From NCBI GenBank assembly GCA_029168955.1, contig JAPDOI010000889.1, positions 124,001 through 188,000 on the forward strand: a stretch of 64,000 bases of DNA, in the 5' to 3' direction. Positions 55,701 through 60,621 of the stretch are shown one piece after another. The notes beneath the pieces are model-generated. The model saw only the letters and a program-made list of their open reading frames with translations. It had not been told where the DNA came from and ran no database searches. Position numbers and translations under genes: made by a program. The stretch is from Aplectana chamaeleonis (lineage: Eukaryota > Nematoda > Chromadorea > Rhabditida > Cosmocercidae). Position 1 is the first letter of the stretch. Each line of letters opens with the position of its first letter.

Positions 55701-57184
55701 GATGGGATGATAACCATGAGCATCGATCGAGATTGCGTCGCACGTCGATCTGCATTCAGAACATGCCATCGCGGGGATCAGCGATCGCACTCTGAAAGAG
55801 GCCTTACGCTGATGACATGAGCGTCTCTGCCATGAGCCCCGCACCTATCGAGTTCCGGTGAAATCTCGAAGACATTTCCCATCGTGGACACTGCCTTTAA
55901 CTGGGAAACTTCACTGCTTGGTCGATATAGATCTTCATTGTAAATTCGATACTTCTTCCGAAAACGTGGTTTTTGAACCTTGATTCGGACCAAAGTTAAC
56001 GTTAGTCATTTCGCCCTGAGAAAATCAGTGGCGGATATCGGTTTTTGACAAAAACCAATAGATGCCATTCTCACCTACCTAGGCAAGCATTCAAAACCAT
56101 TGTCTTCAGTTTGTGAAAAATATCAGGGTTTCGCTGTGCACATACTCAGAGATTTTCATTATAGGCAGCTGGACTGGAAGATCAAAGAGTTCACGTGGGT
56201 GAGGACGCTGATGGAGACGCGAGTGGGTATAGTGAACAGGAAGATGAAGAGACGGCTGCCGCTGGCGATGGTCTCATCAAAGAAGAGGAAGCGAAAGAAG
56301 TCAAGGTGATCTGTGTTCATTATTCGCTCAGAAACTATTCTCTTGGACGACTTCCTTGTAAGCTGTAGCAGCTGGATGATTGAAGAACATTGGAATTTGC
56401 CGTGGTTACGGGCTCTCTGATTAAACTCTCGTTTACAAGCTTTCCTGGTCAAGGTTACTTTGAAGATGTACTAAAGATAATCGTTCATTGAAGGGCATTA
56501 GAAAAATTCTTTTGAATTCTCCTGTATGAAGGTTTTTTTCTCAAACTTCAAAAAAAAGTACTTTTAAGCAGGTGCACAAATATTTCAGAAGAAGAAACCT
56601 TGGGAGAAGAATCGTCCTCAGAAGAAGAAGACTGGAGCCAAAAAGAAACAACAAAAACCCCAAGTGAAGAAAGTGGTTGCAGCACCAGTCGCACCTGCTG
56701 TTGTTGAAGAGGGAGAAAAGAAGGAGAGAGAAAAGAGGAATGAAAATGACGAGGAAGATGACGACGATGAGGTGCAGACATGCTTTCTGTCCCCCGCTAC
56801 ACCGCTTTGAAATCTCGCTGAACTTTGAGTTAGACGATTATTCCTCTTTTTAGGGGTCATTATCATTATCGGACGCTCCTAAGTTCGAAGAAAGTGATGT
56901 AGACGAGGATTGGGAAGGAGGTTCGATGAAAAAGGTGAAGGCTGTGAGTATCGTTCGTGTCCCGCATTTAGAAAGCCGTGGCTTATTCATTTGGTGGAAA
57001 TAATTATCTATAGAATGATTTTGCTCAGGAATCATCGTAGCGGCCTTCTAATTGAGGGACTGGGATGTATGTTTATGATGTATTCATCGTTATATATCAG
57101 GTTCCAGGTCAATTTCGATGCAAAGTCTCACAAGACTCACCTAGTCCATTGTCCCTTCTTCCCTTCGGAGAAATATGAGTGGTG
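22593..57184 (+). CDS. SEC63: SEC63, ER translocon J-domain protein (3' end missing)
   Basis: Sixteen exons: 22593-22713, 43913-44025, 44111-44218, 44274-44448, 44500-44609, 44778-44886, 45778-45871, 46873-47016, 47099-47174, 47245-47379, 47444-47591, 47713-47804, 56165-56305, 56589-56771, 56854-56943, 57108-57184. All have GT-AG borders and consistent phase, giving 638 codons without a stop. The order of parts is that of SEC63: an N-terminal membrane segment, a second one, a J domain with HPD, a third segment (VLPVVV), the Brl/Sec63 region (PYSLKAR; SPLLQLPHI), a charged linker, then the EKYEWW block that opens the last beta domain. The protein works at the ER membrane with Sec61 and recruits BiP through its J domain. 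Human SEC63 is 760 residues, so about 110-120 codons are missing here. Introns 1 (21.2 kb) and 12 (8.4 kb) are swollen by transposons. The apparent lack of damage suggests a live gene. Confidence 0.93.
23021..23805. mobile_element. Foldback element in SEC63 intron 1
   Basis: The arms are about 250 bp. TTTCTGAAAGTTAGGCTCCG at the left pairs with the sequence ending CGGAGCCTAACTTTCAGAAA at the right, and pairing continues through the GTCGTGAAATTGTTCC and CAAATCACGCGTCAGAAGG blocks. The unpaired centre (about 285 bp) is AT-rich and non-coding. Confidence 0.82.
24053..24252. mobile_element. Short non-autonomous element (family X), copy 2
   Basis: ATCCTAGACGGGG at the left pairs with CCCCGTCTAGGAT at the right. 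The interior holds AACAATGATTGATAGCAGTATC, as in copy 1. LINE A1 was inserted at its right end and duplicated the last 35 bases of this region. Confidence 0.65.
24253..27691 (+). mobile_element. LINE family A, copy A1, with a 35-bp target duplication
   Basis: The element lies between two identical 35-base copies (24,218-24,252 and 27,692-27,726) and ends in an AAG repeat tail after GCTGCAAAG. It contains a 2A-like GVERNPGP (24,389-24,412), a PHD-like finger (YQCATCSKKVNWNG, VQCFGCQRW), endonuclease (HINLNGLRTKLSEL, PSDHIPVF), reverse transcriptase (NSKALGPDGISAA, AAGVPQGGVLLPALFSL) and a C-terminal Cys-His motif (LRCGHS, CPDCGNQGHDTKH). It is inactivated: several frameshifts, a stop after GEVHZ-region codons near 25,636, YADD changed to YAND at 26,578-26,589, and the endonuclease AGDFNAH changed to ARAFNAH. 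It carries none of the 5' leader seen in A2, so it is slightly 5'-truncated. Confidence 0.87.
27727..28572. other. Intron 1 stretch without recognised features
   Basis: It is ordinary AT-rich sequence. I see no exon, RNA gene or transposon terminus between the A1 target duplication and the 21-bp array. Confidence 0.45.
28573..30805. repeat. 2.2-kb tandem array of 21-bp units (about 106 units)
   Basis: The basic unit is GTCCTGCACACTCCTACTGAG alternating with GTCCTGCACAGGTCCCATGAT, so units pair into a 42-bp higher-order period. Later parts use longer mixtures (a segment of about 250 bp recurs near 29,760-30,000 and 30,000-30,240). Because 21 is divisible by three, two plus frames (VLHTPTE VLHRSHD; SCTLLLR SCTGPMM) and two minus frames (VQDLSRS VQDIMER; CRTSVGV CRTSWDL) stay open for hundreds of codons. 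One plus frame runs 678 codons from 28,871 to 30,907. The minus VQD frame is interrupted by TAG wherever CTGCAC has become CTACAC (near 28,955, 29,857, 30,105 and 30,402). It sits in SEC63 intron 1. Protein coding is not shown. Confidence 0.92.
30806..32457. other. Intron 1 stretch with a GGAGGC microsatellite, no gene supported
   Basis: Positions 30,935-31,020 resemble family X elements (AAAACAATGACTGATAACG). A GGAGGC run lies at 31,189-31,225. The rest includes a GC-rich block around 31,860-31,960 whose open frame (GLKMNGMDDEGIKKMMQSG) has no splice-consistent partner. No gene can be supported. Confidence 0.45.
32458..32752. mobile_element. hAT-like miniature element, 295 bp
   Basis: The ends are CAGGGTCAAGCGGGGTGTTG and a right end complementary to CAGGGTATAGCGGGGTTGTG. 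Both sides carry the perfect 8-bp duplication TAGGCCAC (32,450-32,457 and 32,753-32,760). The interior has several GCGACCCCC runs. A second member lies at 46,484-46,838. Confidence 0.88.
32753..33128. other. AT-rich stretch, no gene seen
   Basis: Between the hAT-like element and the LINE A5 tail there is only AT-rich sequence without recognisable structure. Confidence 0.4.
33129..33934 (-). mobile_element. LINE family A, copy A5, 3' end only
   Basis: On the minus strand it encodes the last part of the reverse transcriptase protein (ALGGTPWGSSKETIITTYKA, EYAAPVWQHLVSESSW) and the C-terminal Cys-His motif (LRCGHS, CPDCGCLGHDTAH). It ends with GCTGCAAAG and an AAG tail (33,129-33,147). It is 5'-truncated, as is usual for LINEs, and one frameshift lies near 33,590. 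Confidence 0.82.
33935..34710. mobile_element. Inverted-repeat element between LINE A5 and LINE B2
   Basis: CTCTGGCAAAT at the left and ATTTGCCAGAG at the right are inverted, with further pairing of CAGACTCCGCG and CGCGGAGT. The interior repeats TGCTGGACTCC and CGGGAGGC or GGCCTCCCGC words. It also has a perfect short hairpin ATAACACCCGAGGGTGTTAT (34,466-34,485). No target duplication was established. Confidence 0.6.
34728..38145 (-). mobile_element. LINE family B, copy B2, almost full length
   Basis: Read on the minus strand: a 5' leader, WLAAALLRILLLRAGIERNP with a 2A-like GIERNPGP at 37,992-37,969, and a PHD-like finger (YPCCNCGL, VQCGGCLGWVHLKCSG). The endonuclease follows (LNINGLRAKLAELTL, ILLQETKLS, MAGDFNAH, SDHVPICA), then the reverse transcriptase (NSRAEGLDGVSAVHLKHLP, VVAVDLTAAFDNVS, AGVPQGGVPSPSLFSLYL, LYADDITII). 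The C-terminal Cys-His motif is LRCGHS with CPDCHNPGHDSFH. The 3' end has an AAG-type tail. About four frameshifts or stops (near 38,050, 36,570, 35,945 and 35,400) make it a pseudogene. It may once have spread by target-primed reverse transcription. Confidence 0.85.
40232..41161 (+). mobile_element. Penelope-like element fragment, left copy
   Basis: The insert lies in LINE D between near-identical target copies TATTGATATGTTATC (40,217-40,231) and TATTGATATGGTTATC (41,162-41,177). Its two edges carry an inverted repeat of about 30 bp (TGTTTTCGAGGCTCGGTAT near 40,240 and its complement near 41,095). Inside are a GIY-YIG coding region and a 3' part with GACCCGAAACGTTGCGAATA, a motif that resembles 3' regions of Penelope-like elements. 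The reverse transcriptase part is absent. Confidence 0.75.
40322..40849 (+). pseudogene. GIY-YIG endonuclease domain of a Penelope-like element
   Basis: The open frame of about 175 codons ends at TGA 40,847-40,849. It encodes a segment ahead of the nuclease with a cysteine cluster (RCGRPGCLYC). The GIY-YIG core follows (VYRVTCQVCGEFYIGETGRP, then YKRLDEHMRAL with the conserved R), then RHANEA and a late KIREALEIKMNAPPMNNR. In Penelope-like elements this domain nicks DNA and sits C-terminal to the reverse transcriptase. Here only this domain remains, so it is a 5'-truncated fragment. The inverted copy at 49,520-50,060 differs by one residue in the last 104. Confidence 0.85.
41450..41593. mobile_element. 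144-bp TTA-flanked miniature element, copy 2
   Basis: It is a near-perfect hairpin with termini ACATCGGCATGG and CCATGCCGACG, flanked by TTA at 41,447-41,449 and 41,594-41,596. The inverted twin of the host LINE D (near 48,930) lacks it and reads GAAAGTTATGTACG, which gives the empty site. A TTA duplication fits PIF/Harbinger-type elements. Confidence 0.9.
42296..42591. mobile_element. hAT-like miniature element, 296 bp, inside LINE A4-left
   Basis: The ends are CAGGGATGAGCGGAAAAAAA and the right end CGAAACTCCGCTCATCCCTG. The perfect 8-bp duplication is GTCCAGAT (42,288-42,295 and 42,592-42,599), within LINE A codons. The interior is a string of GCGGAA and TTTCGG words; no coding. Confidence 0.92.
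42800..43912. other. Last part of SEC63 intron 1, no other gene seen
   Basis: A TC-rich run (42,800-42,930) follows the LINE A4 edge. The rest is AT-rich and leads into the exon 2 acceptor (TATTGTTTGCAG). No further exon fits the SEC63 phase. Confidence 0.45.
43913..44609 (+). CDS. SEC63: SEC63 exons 2-5 (second and third membrane segments, J domain)
   Basis: Exon 2 encodes a cysteine-containing lumenal or cytosolic stretch (DCQCHGCVKKRQ). Exon 3 gives a hydrophobic run (FLILAWVVFALIV) and the start of the J domain (EYNPYKILGLDQ). Exon 4 carries the J-domain core KKMHPDRGGD with the catalytic HPD, then AKAYQALTDEESRENWEKYG. Exon 5 gives TFGIALPKWLV and the third membrane segment (YGLLFMVVLPVVV). 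The HPD motif stimulates BiP ATPase in this family. The introns are 51-168 bases. Confidence 0.93.
44778..47804 (+). CDS. SEC63: SEC63 exons 6-12 (Brl/Sec63 domain)
   Basis: These exons encode WWYNSIKYNVDKVLLDTTQL, an LGGSFEFWKQYN segment, the strongly conserved PLSLPYSLKARILIHSYL, a helical LIEEMISISQQL, then VQALWPKNSPLLQLPHIT, a GDLAVLEGEKRRALLKSL block and the beta-type ending VTAGCVVTLKVTLSRNSL. The order equals the Sec63 (Brl) domain, which contacts Sec61 and Sec62/71. Exon 9 is only 76 bases. Intron 7 (45,872-46,872) contains two transposon insertions, and its donor abuts a LINE-like tail. Confidence 0.92.
45872..46090 (-). mobile_element. LINE-like 3' end abutting the SEC63 exon 7 donor
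   Basis: The sequence right after exon 7 is GTATTTATTTATTTATTGAT. On the minus strand this is an AAAT-type tail preceded by GGTCATAGCGCG-like sequence, similar in style to the tail of the LINE D copy at 60,308. The upstream limit of the fragment is uncertain. Confidence 0.4.
46484..46838. mobile_element. hAT-like miniature element, 355 bp, SEC63 intron 7
   Basis: The left end CAGGGTCAAGCGGGGTTGCG and the right end CGCCCGCTTGACCCTG match the 32,458 family. The flanking 8-mers are CACCCAGT and CACATAGT (six of eight identical). It is older than its relative, judging by the decayed duplication. Confidence 0.78.
47857..48048. mobile_element. 192-bp palindromic element in SEC63 intron 12
   Basis: The arms are about 85 bp with only a few mismatches: TTCAGTCCGCAAAGTGCA at the left and its complement at the right, through GCGGCGCGGTTGCGAGTATC. 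The flanks read GCATTCGCG before it and GCATTGCG two bases after it, a possible 8-9-bp target duplication. It lies 52 bases after the exon 12 donor. Confidence 0.82.
48366..51086 (-). mobile_element. LINE family D, copy D-right, inverted twin of D-left
   Basis: Read on the minus strand it repeats D-left almost base for base, including the 5' junction CCATAGGACCTTCTAAGTAG, the Penelope-like insert and the 3' hairpin. It lacks the 144-bp element. Differences are few (a longer C-run at 50,301-50,312, an extra reverse transcriptase frame near 50,680). It ends exactly at the LINE 3' end, where D-left is followed by LINE A sequence but this copy is followed by other sequence. Confidence 0.82.
49210..50138 (-). 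mobile_element. Penelope-like element fragment, right copy
   Basis: It is the inverted twin of 40,232-41,161. The GIY-YIG frame runs on the minus strand from about 50,060 to 49,520 with the same RCGRPGCLYC cluster and FYIGETGRP core. One substitution (S to P in the NNAS-RH segment) was noticed in the last 104 codons. Confidence 0.78.
51832..55507 (+). mobile_element. LINE family A, copy A3, most complete copy
   Basis: It is bounded by a 14-bp target duplication ACTAAAGGAAGACG (51,818-51,831 and 55,508-55,521). A leader from MSYVRAVAVCRKEDHLRANR leads to a 2A-like GVERNPGP (51,986-52,009). A PHD-like finger follows (YPCATCDRDVTWNG, VQCSGCQRWVHFSC), then endonuclease (HINLNGPRTKLSEL, FAGDFNAHTF, PSDHIPVF), reverse transcriptase (NSKAIRPDGLSPAVLKR, AKAFDSVDLG, AAGVPQGGVLSPALFSL, AYADDITIL) and the C-terminal Cys-His motif (LRCGHS, CPDCGSQGRTTAH). 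The tail is AAG repeats. Lesions are few: a LINE D fragment in the endonuclease, one stop near 53,440, and frameshifts near 52,935 and 54,470. Confidence 0.88.
52361..52577 (+). mobile_element. LINE family D 3' end inserted into LINE A3
   Basis: About 215 bases interrupt the endonuclease codons (HPNIPG then CISHS-like continuation). The insert ends with the hairpin ACATGTGCTGACGCGCATGT, AATAAA, and a TGTAAA repeat tail, as in other LINE D copies. It is extremely 5'-truncated. Confidence 0.75.
55669..56164. other. Intron 12 stretch before SEC63 exon 13, no gene seen
   Basis: After the end of LINE A4-right there is mixed sequence with no recognisable motif. The polypyrimidine-poor acceptor TTTTCATTATAG of exon 13 closes it. 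Confidence 0.4.
56165..57184 (+). CDS. SEC63: SEC63 exons 13-16 (charged linker and start of last domain)
   Basis: Exon 13 is acidic (GEDADGDASGYSEQEDEE). Exon 14 starts KKKPWEKNRPQKKKTGAKKK, matching the basic tract of SEC63, and ends in NDEEDDDDE. Exon 15 is acidic with a DVDEDWEGG block. Exon 16 gives THLVHCPFFPSEKYEWW and breaks inside a further W codon, as expected before the conserved third W. In exon 16 the acceptor at 57,106-57,107 is preferred to the AG at 57,099-57,100, because the latter puts the frame into a stop. No later exon was found to 64,000. Confidence 0.88.
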
Positions 57185-57440
57185 GTAGGTGATCCTGTAT
57201 TTTGAGGCACACTTTACGGTCGCCACAATTATTTTAGTCGAGAAAGTCAGAGACGCGTGCGCAGTCGTCTATTCGTTCGCGGCCACAAACGCGTTGATCG
57301 TGGCTCCACGTACGCGTCGAAGGTAGTTGCGTCCACATTTTCGGCTAAATTAATTGAGGCTGATATTTATTATACATTGGATCCGACTCACTCATTTTCG
57401 AATATCCATCCGAATGAACCGAATTTTTCATGATTCGAAA
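57185..57440. other. Sequence after the last SEC63 exon seen, no gene
   Basis: It starts with the exon 16 donor GTAGGT. No exon encoding the expected continuation (W, then LYxxDRK-like) was found here. Confidence 0.5.
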
Positions 57441-57665
57441 TCCGATTCACCGAAAAAACGTCAAAATCCGAGGGATCCAAAATCCCACTCACCGAAAAAA
57501 ACGTTAAAATCCGAGTGATTCGAAATCCGAATCACCGAAAAAACCTAAAAATCCGAGTGATCCAAAATCCGAATCACTGAAAAAACGTCAAAATCCGAGT
57601 TATCCAAAATCCAATCCACCAAAAAAACGATAAGATCCGTTTGAGTCAAAATCTGAATCACCGAA
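57441..57665. repeat. Tandem repeat, about 42-bp unit, 5 copies
   Basis: The unit begins CCGAAAAAACGTCAAAATCC and continues GAGTGATCCAAAATCCGAATCA, with small changes in each copy. Single-unit relatives appear on both sides (57,420 and 57,660-57,740). The word GTCGGATAT links it to sequence near 45,075-45,110. Confidence 0.7.
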
Positions 57666-58218
57666 ATGTGCCATGAGTCGGATAAAGATTCCAATACCGA
57701 ATATCCGAAATATGTCATGATTCTGATTGAATATTGAGTCGGATATTGTTAGATTCGGCATGTGCTGTTACTCAAAAAAGTGTATCTGATGACACGACTC
57801 GTTATTTCATTCTAATGTAGCCATGCAGATACGTATTTACACTACAGACATCCAAATGGCGCACATTGTGGAATTTCCGGCGCGTTTTCTCCATATCGTA
57901 AGCGTAGATTTTGCGCATATGTATTAGGCATTGATCCTCTTCGTTTGATTTGTTTTTGCGAGTATGGCGCATTGAGGGTACGACTGGCTCCCAAAAACCA
58001 GGTGTGTTGATCGAACCGACAACCGTGTTCGACGAGGTTTAGACAGGAATTCACGGGTGTTTACGAAGTCGATGTGAAGGATGGATACTCATGATGCTCA
58101 TTTATATGTGCTATCTCAGTCACTCGTGGATGTCGACCGCGAGTCACATGCCGGTCGACCCCCGAGTGTCGTCCGTCGTCACAACTGCACGGCCAGGGCT
58201 CGACAGCCATCAGTTTAA
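57666..58218. other. Stretch without recognised features
   Basis: It is degenerate ATATCCGAAAT-type sequence followed by mixed sequence. No exon, RNA gene or transposon end is supported. Confidence 0.4.
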
Positions 58219-58821
58219 AGCCTAGTTTTGACTGCAGGTGGTCGCTGCGGCCATGCGAGGGACAACTGTTCCTTTTTTATCGCGCGTAATGGAAAGCCGC
58301 TCCAATTGTGATCGCTTCGTGGCAAACGTCCTACATCGCTGGGTCGCGGCGACGAAATCCTATGTCTTACTGCATCGCTGCTTGAAGAGAGATTCTCAAT
58401 GGTCGCTGACCGTCACTCCATCGCGGCGAAAATCTTAGGCCGGAGTCATACTTCCCGCGACCAGCGACAGCGACAGTACACATCAAGCATATCGATTTTC
58501 CGTCGATATAGATAGTAAACATTGCGTCGCGTCGCTCATCGCTGGAAGTATGATCCCGGCCTTAGCGATGGAGCGATTGCCAGCGAATGACGCGTTTCGT
58601 CTAGTGAACGTTGACCCTTTCACATGACAAGGTCAGTGTTTACCGGTCGAAACGTGTTATTGATAACTACCAGCCATTAATTTCACTGATTGATTGAATT
58701 TCTTCGATCATGTGTGAGGCTATGCACTATGAACAGAATCGCTGCCGCTGCTACATCGCTGCAGCAGCGGTTGTGAAATCGCTGCGATGAAAAACAGCAG
58801 CGATGCAGTCAAAACTAGGCT
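58219..58821. mobile_element. TAA-flanked inverted-repeat element, 603 bp
   Basis: The ends AGCCTAGTTTTGACTGCA and TGCAGTCAAAACTAGGCT are perfect inverted repeats, flanked by TAA (58,216-58,218 and 58,822-58,824). The interior is rich in GCGATG and CATCGC words. A smaller element is nested in it. A 3-bp TWA-type duplication fits PIF/Harbinger-like elements. Confidence 0.85.
58438..58561. mobile_element. 124-bp TTA-flanked element nested in the 603-bp element
   Basis: GGCCGGAGTCATACTTCC at the left pairs with GGAAGTATGATCCCGGCC at the right (near-perfect), flanked by TTA at 58,435-58,437 and 58,562-58,564. It is a second, distinct TTA-target family. Confidence 0.82.
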
Positions 58822-59260
58822 TAAGGCGTAGCGGTGTGATCGGCCCGTGAGAGGTGCGCCCCCCCCCCTCCTCCAACTTTGGATCCGGTGCGGCCCCCCT
58901 CCCACCGAGGTTTTGATTTTGACCCCTTGTGCAAAACAGTCTGAAAGATCTCTTCCGAACAACGCTTTCGAACGATTTACAGGAAAAACGGACGTTATAG
59001 GTCAAGTCACACCGGCCGTAATCGGCTCAAAATGGTCGGATCGACCTGGAACTCGGCCGACAGCTTTTTTTGATGGTCCTCTTCAAAATAAACACTGCAA
59101 CAGCCTTACCCAGAAAAATTATTATTTTTAACTCTCCTGACGTTGAAGTCCAATCAGCGGTTTTCCGATTTTTCAGCGCCCCGAATCACACACTCATCTT
59201 CAACTGCTTGTCCTCTGGAAGAACTAACCAAGTAGTTTTCTCACTTGTCTATCTGATTGT
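58822..59260. other. Stretch without recognised features
   Basis: It has a C-run near 58,860 and mixed sequence up to the LTR edge. The translation VYLIVVDR just before the LTR is discussed under rejected items. Confidence 0.4.
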
Positions 59261-59576
59261 TGTAGACCGAACTTCCAGTAAGGTTTATTGACGAGATAAC
59301 GAATTAATTCACTGAACAGTACATTTCCTTATATAGGGCTACGGCAGTACAAAGAGGCGTGGCCGGAAGTGGCACAGCCTGGTACAACCGGAAGGGGATA
59401 ATGGCTTGAGAACAAAGGAGGCGTGGCCGGAAGTGGCACAGCCTGGTACAACCGGAAGTGGATAATGGCTTGAGAACGAGGGAGCGTGCCCGGAAGTGGC
59501 ACGGCCTTGCACTTGGAATCAGAGTACAGTAGACATCCAATTCAAAAAGGAAGAAGGACCAATAGATATCTCAACA
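59261..59576 (-). repeat. Long terminal repeat of a Gypsy-type element (3' LTR)
   Basis: On the minus strand it starts TGTTGAGATATC (59,576) and ends GGTCTACA (59,261), the TG...CA ends of LTRs. A purine tract TAGGAGGGAGG lies just upstream. It contains CTATATAAGG and, later, AATAAACC. Two direct copies of a block of about 70 bp (GGCGTGGCCGGAAGTGGCAC) plus a partial third form an internal repeat. The second LTR is not in the window. Confidence 0.75.
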
Positions 59577-59646
59577 CCTCCCTCCTAAGATGAATGGTAC
59601 ATTTATGACAAAATTACGAATAAATAGTTAACATTCATCTAATAGT

Positions 59647-60303
59647 CTATGTATAAGATCGTGCAGATGGATCTATTTCCAGTCGTCTGGGTGGCCGTCG
59701 CTCGCGTTGCGGTCGTTGAACTGGCTGCAAAGTCGTACTAGGCGTCGTTGTGGGCGGTGTAGACTCGGTTCCTTTGGTCGATTCCGTCACGATTGTCGGC
59801 GGCATAGCTCCTGTCGTTCGCGTCGTTGGTAGATCCGGTCTGTGGTACGGTTCTGGGGGCGAATCCAAGAGATCGAGTATTTCCCGCTCCGCATAGTCCG
59901 GCACATTAAGACGCATCTGATTCGCATGGCGTCTTTGTGTCGATCCATCAACCAGCACATCGTAGACAGCGTTGCCATGCCGGGCGAGAACTTTTCCAGG
60001 TATCCATTTTCTTTGATTTGTCCGGTAGTCTCGAATCCATACTCTGTCGTTAGGCTCGAATTTCTTTGCACGAGCGCCATTGTGACGATTGAATTGCGCT
60101 TCCATGGCGTCGTTGCGTGTGGAATCGGTTGTAGTTCGAGTTGTCAGCATTGTGAGCTTGGTTCGAGGTTTTCGTCCAAGAAAATTTTCTGCTGGCGACA
60201 ATCCATTAGGAGACGATGGACATGGTGTTCGTCGATAGGTGGACAGGAAAACTTGCAGCGGATTTGAGACTGTTCCTTGATTTTCCAGCTTTCGTAGTGT
60301 CCT
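59647..60303 (-). pseudogene. Gypsy-type Pol, integrase C-terminal part
   Basis: The open frame runs from about 60,303 down to the stop at 59,647. It reads NPLQVFLSTYRRTPCPSS, SPAENFLGRKPRTKL, a FNRHNGARAKKFEPNDRVWI block, then KWIPGKVLARHGNAVYDVLV and RRHANQMRL. This is the usual end of Gypsy-class integrases, including the small C-terminal SH3-like fold. A proline- and threonine-rich tail follows. The rest of Pol is cut off by the LINE D copy that starts at about 60,308. It shows no stop in this part. Confidence 0.82.
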
Positions 60304-60621
60304 TTTGAATGTTATTTTATTTATTTATTTACATAAGCCTGTGTACCAGACCTATGTGCAACGAACAACATAAACGAAATCAGCAAAAAAAGCATACATG
60401 AGGAACAAGGGAAAACTACCAGTTTTCGATCAGGTAGTGTAATGAATTCAAAACAGATATACGTATAGCCCATAATGTTGTAGAGACAAGGAAATTGCTC
60501 CGCGACGGATTAGCGCTCGCCACGCTCGCTCTCGAAGTGTTCAGTTACAAGTTTTCTAAATGCCTTATGGCTCACAGGGATGGATTTTAGCCTCCGAAGC
60601 CGTTCGAATGCCGGGGTCGCC

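Noticed and set aside
57101..57107. Upstream acceptor for SEC63 exon 16 after TATATATCAG
   Set aside because: Using it shifts the reading frame to a stop at the EKY position. The AG seven bases downstream restores the conserved EKYEWW frame.
59235..59280. VYLIVVDRTSSK translation resembling the SEC63 continuation after the WWW motif
   Set aside because: The sequence straddles the LTR edge (TGTAGACC is the LTR terminus), has no good acceptor in phase, and the resemblance is only a few residues.
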